NCBI RefSeq assembly: GCF_023101765.2
Contig: NC_064239.1
Span: 10,312,315-10,376,314, forward strand
Length of the DNA stretch: 64,000 bases
Direction: 5' to 3'
Source of the DNA: Spodoptera frugiperda
Lineage: Eukaryota; Arthropoda; Insecta; Lepidoptera; Noctuidae
Shown here: in pieces, positions 10,868 to 22,170 of the stretch
Position numbering within the stretch: position 1 is the stretch's first letter
Layout: each line of letters opens with the position of its first letter
Notes under the pieces: model-generated
Database searches by the model: none
What the model was told of the DNA's origin: nothing
Seen by the model: only the letters and a program-made list of their open reading frames with translations
Program-made: the position numbers and the translations under genes

Positions 10868-13821
10868 CCTAAAACATAGATATTATAAAGAATCAACTTA
10901 TTCAATGAAATGAAACAAGTCATTCATCATTACCTTATGATCTAAATAGTTACAGTTACCTACATATCAGTGAGCATAAAAGACAATCATCATCAAATGC
11001 ACCGCGAATATCTGATTTGGCAAACAGACGATTGGCTTTCGCACAATTTCAGTTGCTGTATGTAACAATCGGATCTAACTATTGGCAGTGAATCGCGTGT
11101 AGCGAAGTCCAATAGATTCATTCCGCATGGAATCTCGCAGGTACAGCGAAGCCAACATTTCGGTTCCACCAATGAATTGCTTAACTTCTGTTAAGTTTTA
11201 ACGAGATTTTTGAAGTCGACGTGCGGGTTGCAAGACGTGATATTTGGCTCGTAAATTAACTCAGTTCAACTTACCTTTTGCCTGTCTTGTTCTTGGTTAA
11301 TCTAGTTGAGAGTTTGAGTATTGTTGCGTTTTTAAGTGAGAACGTTATGATTGAGGTACAATGTGTTTCTATGACTCAAAATTGTGCTATATTTACGTAA
11401 ACAGATTTCATTGTCATTAAGATGATTGTTTAATAAAGTGTTTGTTCAAATAACAGTATCGCTCCACAAATGTTATTACAATATCTTGGCTCAAATGAAA
11501 AAGAAGCGTTTATCTTTTTACCAAATCGAAATTAAGTTCGTCTGGGTTTCGATTACGTGAATTAATTTCTGCTGACCAAGAAAAAACTTGTTACGGATTC
11601 CGAGCCGACGTGACCATGGACTTAAATGAACCTCCTCGTAGAAATGGGAAAAAATAATTATTCGTTCCCTCCTCCCTTCGTTATTGCGAATATCTTTCGC
11701 AATGTAGTGTTCTTTATTTGAACAAGTTAATTTTCACAGTAATCCCTCTGGGATCGTTTTGTTCATATATTCTTTACATTTATTCGTTCAACGGAAATTT
11801 GGTAGATTGTACTAGTCGCACGAACGAGCTAAACCAAAGTTTTCCATCGATAGATTTCTGGAACCGAAAGTGTCTACTTTGCAGCACTCAATTTGAACTG
11901 AATTCAATTAAGTCATAGCAATTAGCTAGAACAATCTATAATATTGCTCCGTCGAATCGCAGAGGGAACTCTGAAAGTTCGTCCGAACTCAAAGATTCAA
12001 ATTCGTGAATATAATTAAATTGTAAAGGTTCTGGGACAAATTGCAGTAACCGGAATAGAATTACTGATAGTATTCATTTCAGTCAGGTTTTTAGTACAAT
12101 TAATGTGAGCCTCTAAAATTCTGAAAGGGTTTATTACAGGTTGAAATGAATTGGCTATTGGCACTGTCGTTACTTTTCATTGCTTTAGCTCCGTCCAATT
12201 TATTTTCGTATCTTGAGATTTAATTTCATTGTTATTTTTATTGAGTGTTTATTGATTTTTTTAATGTGGTTTATTAAAAATTTTACTACGTATTTTTTTT
12301 ACTTAGTTAAACTTATAATAGGGTTACACGGATGTATTTATGTTTATGGTATTTGTTTCATTTGTCTTTTATTTCTGTTTGGGTTTTGGGTTTCGTGTCC
12401 CAAGATGAAACATTTAATAAAACAGAGGGAAAAAGCCACTTGTTATTCAAATTTAAAATGTTCCGGATCAACGTTGAAATAAACTAAAATAAATTACATT
12501 AAAATATCAAGTGTCCTAAGTATTTCAGACCAAATATAAAAAAAGCTTTTAGGCATTCAGTTTATTTTCTTTTTAAACCGTAAAAAGTGGAACTCATTTA
12601 TCTTACCTTTTTCATTTCCTTTATTTTTATTTAATTTCAAACCCAAAGGGGATATTTTATTGACCAGAAAGTCGGATTTCTTTTTATAAGACTTCAGTAA
12701 AGGAGGTTCTCAGTTTGACCTGTATGTATGTATGTTTATGCGCGATTATCTCGCGTTTGGCTAAACCAATTTTGATGTTGTTTTCAGCATAGTATTTTTC
12801 AGACTTACGAATAGGTTTGTTTCAGGACTTAAAAATAGTGGAGGCGGTAAAGACAGTTAAAAACGGGTCTCTTTAAAAAAAAACCGTATTGAAAAGTATC
12901 GATATCTTATTTATGTTCCTTAGTAACCAGTAACTCCTATCTAGGTAATTAAACATTCAACTCGTTCCAGACGCGTCCAGTAATTAACTAAATAAATCAA
13001 ACTTTACTAATCCAACTTGATTCCCGTCGACTTTGAGATCTTTCTTATTTTTATTCTACTTCCTCACTTCTTGGTGTTTTACGTCCATCCGAGTTTTTAG
13101 AGATCCACAAGTACCTATTAATTTAATTAATTTCAAACCCGAATGGCAAAAAGTTAAGAGCTTGTTTCACCATTGAAAAGTATTGGTGCTAGATAAATAA
13201 TGTTTATTATCTTGTAAGGCTTACTCATCTGAATATTTGACGATGTAACTCGACTATTGTCGAGCCACGCCAGGGGCCCATAGTTGAGACATAATATGAC
13301 GGCTACGTCATTACTCGTTAGTTATGTAAATTTTTCCATCAGATAAACAGACATCGAAACAAACAAACTTTTGTCAAAAAATTATAAAGTCCGTATTTAA
13401 TTGTACATAAACAATAGTTACCAAGTTTTTAAGGGAAACTTAAACGTTTGACTGTGTTTTATTTTACCTCAATACACAATTATTAATATTTGGTCCGTGA
13501 ATAAAACTGGATTACATTCAGGAAGAGGATAATTTGAGCTACAATACAATTGTCTACGATTTTAGTGGTTTTTGTTACTTTATACGAATGATTTATTTTT
13601 AATCAAAAAGCGTTCGTTCCTTTTACTTCAAATGCTTACACGTGGAAAAGCTTTGTTTTCCTCAAAAGATAAGGTAATAAAAATTGTAAAGTACTTTCCG
13701 TACAATTACAGAACGATTTTGATTGTCATTTTTGAAATAATTGATGAGTTTAGATTAAGGATGTCAAAGTTTCCAAGATTTGATCTGATTCGATGTCTAT
13801 AAATAGACAACAAAAGCAAGC
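10868..13821. other. Gene-free stretch with one small repeat
   Basis: Apart from 12690-12805 no element is recognised. The sequence near 11000-11250 is less AT-rich and could be conserved non-coding DNA, but this is only a guess. Confidence 0.35.
12690..12805 (+). repeat. Common lepidopteran repeat (AAAGGAGGTTCTCAGTTTGACC type)
   Basis: GACTTCAGTAAAGGAGGTTC with a TATGTATGTATG run and GGCTAAACCAATTTTGATGT. A second copy is at 40197. Confidence 0.5.
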
Positions 13822-14126
13822 TAAGTGTGGGAGAGCCATTCTTCGGCACGAATGGGCTGGCTCGACAGGAGTGATATCACGGCCTCACAGAAAACCGACG
13901 TGAAACGACGCTTGCTTTGTGTTTCGTTGTGTAAGGGAGGTTAAAGGAGGCCCAATTATCACCCTTTCCAATCCCCGATTCCCCAACAACCCTTAAATTC
14001 CTAACCCCCAAAAGACTGGCAACGCACCTGTAACGCCTCTGGTGTTTCGGATATCCATGGGCGGCGGCGATTGCTTACCATCAGGTGATCCATCTATTCG
14101 ATTTACCGACTAATGACATAAAAAAG
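13822..14126 (+). repeat. Abundant lepidopteran interspersed repeat, copy 2 (near full length)
   Basis: It starts AAGTGTGGGAGAGCCATTCT and runs through GGCCTCACAGAAAACCGACG, AACAACCCTTAAATTCCTAA, GGCAACGCACCTGTAACGCC and CCATGGGCGGCGGCGATTGC to CTTACCATCAGGTGATCCAT. It is about 300 bp with no open frame of note; the transposon class is not clear from the sequence. Confidence 0.7.
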
Positions 14127-14697
14127 CTAAGAATAAGAAGAAGCGTTACGAATATCTTGTTACTTTTTAAATTTTCTATTAAATAAAATTTTAGATATAA
14201 CTTGTTTTTGATTATGAAATATTATAACCAGAAGTTGCACAACTTTGTTGGACGAACTCCTTAATAAACATGGAGAAGTAATTCTAGAAACTATGTACGT
14301 GCATGTGCATCTAAGTTACAGAGACATAATTATTCGAAGTGCGTGGATAGTGCATACTGTTTCATACTAAGTTGTGAATACGTTGCAGCAACGCTCATAA
14401 AGTCACAAGTTGCCTGTTGCAACTGCCATATCCATGGGAGGGGAAATTTAGTTCATCGTGTGGTTTCAAATGACGGTGTACTAGATTTACGTTCTAAAGC
14501 TTGTCGACTGCAGGCTTTCGTACACTGAGTGTTCAATATAAACCGTGTTATAGGTTGTACGTTGGTATTTAGCAAATTGTGGTTGAAAACAGCAATGTGC
14601 CTGTCTAGATATTTGTTTAAACTTTACAAAATAAATTATTCAAATATAAATTATCGTCTTGTTTGTCGATATATGAGACACAATAGAAAACGTATTG

Positions 14698-14945
14698 TTT
14701 TTTATAATAACTATCATGAGACGTACTAAATTAACTAAAAATCACGGTTTGCTCACGTAAATTAATGGAGAAAAGCTCTACTAGTTTTGAGTTACAGAGG
14801 GACTCTTCATCATGAGCAGCGGGTGCAGACTAGGCGACGATGTCGCGCTGCCTACTGTAACTAGTGGCAGTGGAAACTTGTAGAGCTTTTCTCCATTAAT
14901 TTACGCAAGTACACCGTAATTTTTTAGATAAAACATATTGTGTCT
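14698..14945. mobile_element. Hairpin MITE (GTGAGACATACTAAATTAA family, long-arm subfamily)
   Basis: The left arm TAAATTAATGGAGAAAAGCT and the right arm AGCTTTTCTCCATTAATTTA form a perfect long inverted pair, with AATCACGGT and ACCGTAATT further out. The left flank carries ATCATGAGACGTACTAAATT. About 95 bp of loop lies between the arms. Confidence 0.7.
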
Positions 14946-15608
14946 TGTGTAGAACTGCGTTCCATACCACGGGTTTTACCGTTTTGCAAAATCTGATCTA
15001 AAAGTTGGGAGTACGGTTAAGAATATAAGTTAAAATACACGGACAAAACCGCTGTTAAAAACTGGTTGTAACTAGTAGTAACATGCTTACGTTCACTTAA
15101 AACTTATAGCACTGTTAACTCACGCAAACTGCAACATCTCCTCTCTTGTTGTAAAATGCGGTTGAGTAGTTTAAAAGAAAGCAATAGGTACATTGCTTTT
15201 CGGACAAAGCAAGTCTTGGCACATTATACTAGTATCACTATATAAGTCCGGGTCACAAGTCGCCATTAATGTACCCGGTTCTTGCATTTTAGTACTATGT
15301 CTCGACCAAGGTCTAACTATCCCTTTTTGTCCTCATCTAAAACCAAGGCTTTTACCACACTATATACTGCCCCAGTATATAAGAATTAGAAATATATGAG
15401 CTCTAGTTGACGATCACAAATGAATATTTATTTAGGATCTCAGTATTAAACGTATATTTACGATACACCAGACACGTGTAGGCACTCTTATAGAGTCACC
15501 ACTTCACGAGTCAAATTCAATCTCTTTAGAATTTAGATTCTACCTTCGGAACGCTGCGTGATAAGGTATTTGATTAAAAAAGGCTTCGAAAATGAATATA
15601 CTTACCTA

Positions 15609-15786
15609 AATTATCCCCTGTCTCAATCTTCCCAATCCCCAAGTCCACCAACAACCCTTAAATTTCTAACCCCTAAAAGGTTTGCAACGAACTTGTAACG
15701 CTTCTGGTGTTACGGGTGTCTGTGGGCAGCAGCAATTGCTAACCATCAGGTGATCCGTCCGCTCGTTTACCGCCCATAAAAATGTA
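15609..15786 (+). repeat. Abundant lepidopteran interspersed repeat, copy 3 (3' half)
   Basis: It contains AACAACCCTTAAATTTCTAA, GAACTTGTAACGCTTCTGGT and ACCATCAGGTGATCCGTCCG. Confidence 0.65.
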
Positions 15787-17904
15787 AATAGAAGTACTAG
15801 ATTATTGAAAATGATCCTTATTACAAAATTATAACAAGACTAAGCATTTTTGTATAATCAACATCATTATCATTATCTTTGTAAAATAATAATAATAAGC
15901 TGGGATCATTATGAATATGCTGATTATTTTACGAGCATCTATTCTAAAGTTAAAACCTTACTCGTGTTTTTCGAGCATAAAATTATCACATTTTCCATCC
16001 AGAGAATGTTTATGAAAACCTAAAACAATAACCGTTATTTTGTCTCGTTATCAGATCGTAATTCTCAAAGCTACTATTCCAAAAATTTTCCGAATAATTT
16101 AACAGGAGAAAATTTACATCTATTCCCCGCTTAAAGACGGTATGCAATACAAATAAATTGTTTTATAAAATAAATTATACTGCCTCATTAACGGACGTTA
16201 CGGGCTAAAAGCGACTATAATTAATTACGTTTGAACATTTACACAAAGCCCTGTGAAGTATTTGGCATGCCATTATGTTTGGCAAGTTACTGGCACGTAA
16301 CAAACGAAATTGACGTTGTCATAATTAATTAGATTTATAAATGTTTTGATACGTGAACTAACTAGCTGGGTGATTAATTTACACTTCTGATTTTTTGGGA
16401 TCAGTTTTTTCATAAAAAGATATGTTATAAGTAATGCATTTTAAATTTTAATGTGTTGTGATTATGTTAATATAGTCATTAGTTTATTTATAATGAGATG
16501 TGATGTTAAATATCAAACGATATTTGAAAGCACTGCACTTAGCAACATTATAAAGCATTAATTTTAAATACACATACTCATACAATTACTACAACATCAG
16601 CATTAAAGGCACAAAGGTTTCATAACAACAGTATTGTATATTCCACCCACGTTTACAAAAACTTGTAAAGCATTCAAGTTTTTAATTTCTAAAAGTTCCT
16701 TTTTGATATAAAAAGCGAACAACGTAAGAAGGTCAGGCGTTTTTAATTTTATTTTTTACTAAAGTTGAACGTGTGAACACTAAGCTGTGTGAGGCGGTCT
16801 TTGTAATTTACTGTTGTAAAAGAAAATGTGATATTTTTTTAAATATTGCTTAGCGATTCCTTCTACTTCATATAAATTAGGTATAGACCATCTTATACTA
16901 TTTTATAAAGAAGTTGTTATACATAAAGTTTCATAAAACATTGTTTTTACGCAGTTACTGTTTTACTGTTACGTAATTAAATCCAATTACATGTAAAATG
17001 AAATGTAACGGTCGCAGGTAAGTAATCTATCAAGGGATGTACCGTAACTGGCCGGTTGCACCGTGGGGTCACCAGAGCCAGAGCAGGTCTACTGAGAGGT
17101 CTCGGTGCTCCTTACAGGGTGGCCAAAACCTGTAGGTGGTGTGGTCGTGGGGTAGTTTTAGTGAGGTCTTTTATCCTCAAAAAGCAAAGCGCCCTTTGAA
17201 AGCTTCCCCAACATAAAAAAAATGGAAATCTATAACTTTTTGGCAAAATAGCCCAAATATCGCTAGAATCTATGGTAAGGGTTTTTAAATAAACTGCAAG
17301 CAGGTACTCTACGTCGCTATTTGGCAAACGAGTGGCATTGCCAACTAAAGGTGTTGGATACAATTTATGAGCGAATGTCTTTGTATAAATTAGCCTTATC
17401 ACATTGCTGACTCGCGAAGTAAAACAATTCCGTTGGCTACTGGCTGCAAGAATTTGCCATTCCGTTCGTATTTAGAATAGTAGACTTTATAGAACATTTT
17501 TTACCAAAAAAAGAAAAATATGTATAAAATAGAATAGGATTAAACTGTAGGGGAATAGGATTCTGTATCATTAATGTCAAGATGTCAGGGAGTATTCATT
17601 CCTCGGTTTGGCAAGAGTTCGTTGTTTTTAGCTGACTTCAAAATTCTACGATTCAAATCTTCCAATCAGTAATTCGTCGACATTTTCTCTCGTTATTCTA
17701 ATAAGCCACGTTATATAATTAAATGTAAATAATCTACACTAAAATTGTCGAAAGTTTGATTACGGAATAATGTATTCTTTCTATTTCTTGTTAAAACATT
17801 TTAGTAACACTTTAGTTGACCACAAAACAATTTTCTTTTTATTTTTTCCCAATCTTTCAATTCTGTTACTATCGAGATTTTCCTAGGATGGAAGTAAAAT
17901 TAAG

Positions 17905-17944
<40 letters not shown>

Positions 17945-18547
17945 CGAGAAAATAAGCATCCAATGATTTTATTCCTACAAAGCAAAAATATTACTTAAAT
18001 TAAAAATGTTTGAAGCTGTAACAAGTCCATTCTATTTATTTTCAAGTCCGGAACAGTTTTCTTTATTACTTACTGCCATTACTTATAAGAGGACGGCGTA
18101 TTTCTTGAGAATTCACACGGGAACGACAGTTTCTCTAAGTCTGGAAGGACATTCGCAATGTGTTGAGAAAACTTCAATTATTTTGTTCTATAGTTGTTGG
18201 TAGGGTTTAACGACTTTGGTACTTCGAATTTTATTATTATTATGTACCTACGTACTTGTTTGTTAAGTAAATTAGTTGCCTGATAATTTTGTTGTATAAT
18301 AATGTTTGTGTTTGTCTCGTTTTGGAACTTTAAGTAGGTTTTACGCACTGTCTCCAACGGAGATAAGTCACCGAGGTCGTCAGTAAAACTTGAGTTTTAC
18401 TAACAAAGGTGGATGTTTTGAATAAAGTTTAATTAATATCTAAACAAATTTGTTTGAATAAACCCCTATTGAGGCTGAGTTGTCGAGATAAGACGGATAA
18501 ATAATAATGTATTACTACCTTTTTTTAGGCCTTCAAGAAAAGAGCAT
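15787..18547. other. Gene-free AT-rich sequence with a poly-T tract
   Basis: Only the T-run at 17907-17944 stands out. Around 16140-16380 there are several ATTAATTA-type motifs. Confidence 0.35.
17907..17975 (-). repeat. 38-base poly-T run, probably the tail of a very short LINE copy
   Basis: T runs without interruption from 17907 to 17944. The next bases, CGAGAAAATAAGCATCCAATGA, resemble the terminal bases of the R1-like LINE 3' UTR on the minus strand. This suggests a poly-A tail with only about 30 bp of element; the match is short, so this is inference. Confidence 0.45.
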
Positions 18548-18673
18548 ACTCCTTTTTAAAAGGCCGGCAATGCACCTGTGACTCCTCTGGTGTTGCGGTT
18601 GTTCATGGGCGGTGCTGATCGTTTACCATCAGGTAAACTGGCTGCTTGTTTGCCCCCTATTCAAAAAAAAAAA
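18548..18673 (+). repeat. Abundant lepidopteran interspersed repeat, copy 4 (3' end with A-run)
   Basis: AAAGGCCGGCAATGCACCTG leads to GTTTACCATCAGGTAAACTG and GCTGCTTGTTTGCCCCC, then an A-run at 18663-18674. Confidence 0.65.
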
Positions 18674-18689
18674 ACTACCTGGCCCGTCA

Positions 18690-18830
18690 AACTTCGTACC
18701 ACCTCAATATATTTTTCTCACCTTTTAATTCTTCCCTGGACTTTGGATTTCGGCCAAATCGGTCCAGCCATTCTTGAGTTGTAGCGAGACTAACCAACAG
18801 TAATTGATTATTATATATAGAGATAATGTA
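18690..18830 (+). repeat. LINE 3'-UTR-like fragment
   Basis: GGCCAAATCGGTCCAGCCAT and TCTTGAGTTGTAGCGAGACT are a common lepidopteran LINE end motif. It directly follows the repeat copy ending at 18673. Confidence 0.5.
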
Positions 18831-19499
18831 TATTACCTACCAGTTAGTGATTTCAATTGCATTTTACAATTGTAAATTTCAAAAAGGAAGAACTACATTG
18901 TTCTGTGTTTCTAACTCAAAGGTCTGCCTAGCAAACGCCTTGAGGTCGCTCCGTCAGAGATCTAGTTAGCAAAACGAATTTATCTTAAACATGAATAAAG
19001 CCCATTATTCAAATTCACTGTTAAAGCGACAAAGATTAAAGTACTATAGTTATTTACGTAGCCGGTTTTCATTGAAATCTAGGCTGTGTAAATAAACTGT
19101 GGACGACGATAGAATATTATAATAATTGTTTTCTTCAGGCATATTTGCTATTTTTTCTAGATTGAATACAATGTGTAGGTATTTTCTTCATTCTTATTGA
19201 TCTCATGTTATTCGTTCATTGAAAACGATTTGAAAGGTTCGAGTTTCAATAGAATTATTTTATTGTACCTACAACGTTTTTAGCCTTTATTTTGAAGGTA
19301 AATTATGTTTACTTCAATTGCAGACTTGCTTCTTTACTCACTACATCTTGAATGTTTGTAACACTCGAAAGTTAAATGTACAGTGGAGGACAGATTCGCC
19401 TGATCATTTTAAAAATGTATTACTTGCACTCAGCAAAAACATTAAACCATACCCCATAAATGTCGCATCTAATAAAGTTGCAGCTTAGTAACGTAACAC

Positions 19500-19690
19500 G
19501 TGTAATTCCTTTGTTAGTGGTGCGTCTGATGTTATTCGGCTACCTGGTCCGGCGTCGGCACCGCTCACCACCCTGTTTCATTCGTCAGTTCAAGTTCTTG
19601 GGGTGGTGCTAGAAAGCGAATCTCATCAGATGTCAGTAAACTTAGCGGTGGTCAGGCGCTCGTGACCACCATTGTACCTAACCTTAAAGT
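19500..19690. other. GC-richer block, unassigned, probably repeat-derived
   Basis: CCTGGTCCGGCGTCGGCACC, GCTCACCACCCTGTTTCATT and GGCGCTCGTGACCACCATTG stand out from the AT-rich surroundings. Neither strand gives a usable frame or splice pattern for the missing dpr exon. I suspect an old repeat. Confidence 0.35.
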
Positions 19691-21468
19691 GATAGGAATG
19701 TACGCAATCTTGCTGAAAAGAAATAATGAATGAAACACCAAAGCATAATTTATAACAAATTTTATTCGTTGACGTTCATAATTCATATATCCCGTATCTA
19801 TTTATTTAAAATTGGACAATAATTTGCGTTTTAATTATTTACAGACAATTTACATTAATTATTCTCCTTCCCAATTCGTCGCGATCTAATTAACTGTCAA
19901 GATAATTGTGTTATATTAAGCGAGGAGTATCTTACATAAATGGTTTGGCCTGTTTCAAATTTTGGGCGAAATTTTGTGTGACATTAATATTCAGGGCATT
20001 GTGTAATGGACGACACGTTTTCTTATTTAGTCATCGTTAGTGCTTTATGACTGGTATTCCGTACGACTTAAAGGTCATTCATTAGCTTTTATATCTTACA
20101 ATTTTTTATCGTTGACAGGATTATGTCATCCTTATTGTCGCAGTATGCGTAGGTGGTGGGCCTACGCATATTTTTTTGATGTGAAATGTAGCAAAATGTA
20201 CGCGTTGTTTTCAGTAAATCGTTTCAATAAATTATATGAATGCCTTCGTGAATACATTTCGTTCAAAATATTTTGTAAAATGTCTAGAACACATTTGAAA
20301 TGTTCAGGTTAGGATACAGCTTAGAAGTGCCTTATAATGCCATGTCTAAAATAAGAAAGTTATATAAATTTGTTCGAAATTTTCATCATATATATAAATA
20401 TTTATAGATAACCATTCTAAGCCGGATCCTCGCCTATGACTTTCAAAAGTGTGTAATATAGTCCTTGAGAACTTCATAAGCATCTGCGACCGCCATTAAA
20501 ACACCATAGACTGCCGAGAAACCATCAAACCCTCACAAAACCCGCCATGTTTCTTATCTTTATGTAAAAACCTTCAAATCTTGAGGACTCAGAACATAAC
20601 TGTTATTTTCCATTACAACTTGTCAATTAAATTCTCTAGAGCTAAAACCTTAGTTACAATTAGAAGGGTTTTACTGTCTGCTCGTAATAATTAATTTATT
20701 ATATAATCTTACGTAACTGTTAATGAGTTTAAACAATACCTTTTCAAGATACATGAGTTTCAGCAACCCTTCATTATGTTAACATGACAGAACAGACAGA
20801 CAACTGTACAGATTATAACTTTATTGTAGTACATTAAAGTATTTACAAAGCGATAGAGATATTTACAAAGAGATATTTAAACAGTTAAATTAATTTTAAT
20901 ATCTTAAAAAAAAATGTCGCTTGAAATATTTTTATACAAAACTGCTATGCGATGAGATGACTATTCTCAATGTTAAACGGCCTAAACAAAATCACTTAAA
21001 CAAAGTAACTTGATGAAAACAAATAACGAGACATTAAAGACTGTGAGAGCCGAAAAGTTGTCTATTCACAAGACGTCGTGACTTTTTAACAAAGTTTTTT
21101 TAGGCACCGTAAAGTACACATTTCTCTTATCCCTTTTCCCTATTAAATCACGCTTGTTTTACTCTCAAGCAATAAAATTACGATACGAATTATTGACTCA
21201 GTTTACGGTTCATTAGCGATAACTTTTTACATTCAAGTGCCGAACTGTAGGTCGTTGAACGATGGTTTTCTTAGCACGTAGATTGTTAACAAACAACATA
21301 GGATGGAGGCTGTCTTATCTAGTGTTGATTTAGCACATCCTTGTTGCATCGCCGCTGGGTGCTCACCTGTGAACAGAGATTGGAATGAGTGATAATAGTA
21401 ATAGTGAAAGCATTTTGCGTCAGATATCTTTTAAGTTTTTTTTTTTTTTGGTGGAACACTATCATAAG

Positions 21469-21970
21469 GGAGCTTTTCTACCAGAGATGTACTATGCTAT
21501 GTTGCTGTAGATGCGTTTGGCTTCCACCAGTTATATTCACTGGTATATTTAGCACTGGTGGAAACGGACTCAGCTAATCTATGGATGTATGCTATAGATG
21601 GCTTCCCGACTATCGATACATCGCATATTCGAACTGTGCATCTTCCTTGCACAGCTTCTCAACGGCGGTGCATCTTCATAGCACATCTTACTCACACAGC
21701 TGCATAGCTTAGAATCAGTGAAAACGGTCACATAGTTTCACAGCTTAGTTATTGAGGTGCTCCCACATAGCAGTTATATAACGTTATACAACATTGTGTA
21801 ACATTTATAATAGCATGTAACATACTCTACAACTACTGTTATAATTTGTTTAAACACAAATGTTAAGTCAGTCTCTAACGTTATACAACTGCTGTGTGGG
21901 AGCACCTTATGGTACTCGTACATCTTCGTATCATAGCTATATGTATAACACTTCTCTGGTGGAAAAGCAT
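21469..21970 (+). mobile_element. Palindromic MITE (same family), interrupted by a second MITE, beside dpr exon 5
   Basis: The left end AGCTTTTCTACCAGAGATGT and the right end ACACTTCTCTGGTGGAAAAG form a terminal inverted repeat. Internal blocks match the copies at 2845, 27860 and 35840. The unit is split at 21755-21907 by another palindromic element. The right end is 31 bp from the exon 5 donor end (22002). Confidence 0.7.
21755..21907. mobile_element. Inner palindromic MITE with AGGTGCTCCCACA termini
   Basis: The left terminus AGGTGCTCCCACATAGCAGT at 21755 and the right terminus ACTGCTGTGTGGGAGCACCT ending at 21907 are near-perfect inverted repeats. The inverted match continues inwards into TATAACGTTATA-like sequence. 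The 153-bp unit has no coding capacity. It lies inside the outer MITE, whose blocks resume on both sides, so it inserted later. Confidence 0.75.
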
Positions 21971-22001
21971 CAATAGTCGTTTATTTTTGTGGTTTTCTCA
22001 C

Positions 22002-22170
22002 CAGATAGTACGTGAACCCTTGTGGCTGCTGAGGGGGCATTGTTAGGTCCACATGTGTAAACTCCGGCGTCGGACCCCGTAGCTCGCTGCACTAAAAGGC
22101 GGCTGGTACTCTTCAGACCTTTCTCAGTCACCAGTGATATCCCTCCTCGTGCAGAATCAAAGTTTATCAC
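22002..22170 (-). CDS. dpr-like exon 5: second half of Ig domain 2
   Basis: The 169-bp exon encodes residues 205-260 plus one base: VINFDSARGGISLVTEKG, then the linker LKSTSRLLVQRATGS, the F-strand DAGVYTC with Cys244, and GPNNAPSAATRVHVLS with the first base of a Gly codon. INFDSxRGGISLVTEKG is a near-signature of the Dpr1-5 group. The acceptor is TTTCTAG (AG at 22171-22172) and the donor is GTGAG (21997-22001), in phase 1. The next exon should supply the membrane-proximal stalk and the hydrophobic GPI or transmembrane tail, but no matching block could be recognised between 1 and 22000. A nested MITE ends 31 bp past the exon. Confidence 0.95.

Noticed and set aside
19500..19690. Candidate for the missing last dpr exon
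   Set aside because: The minus-strand frames contain stops and lack a phase-1 acceptor with a hydrophobic tail.
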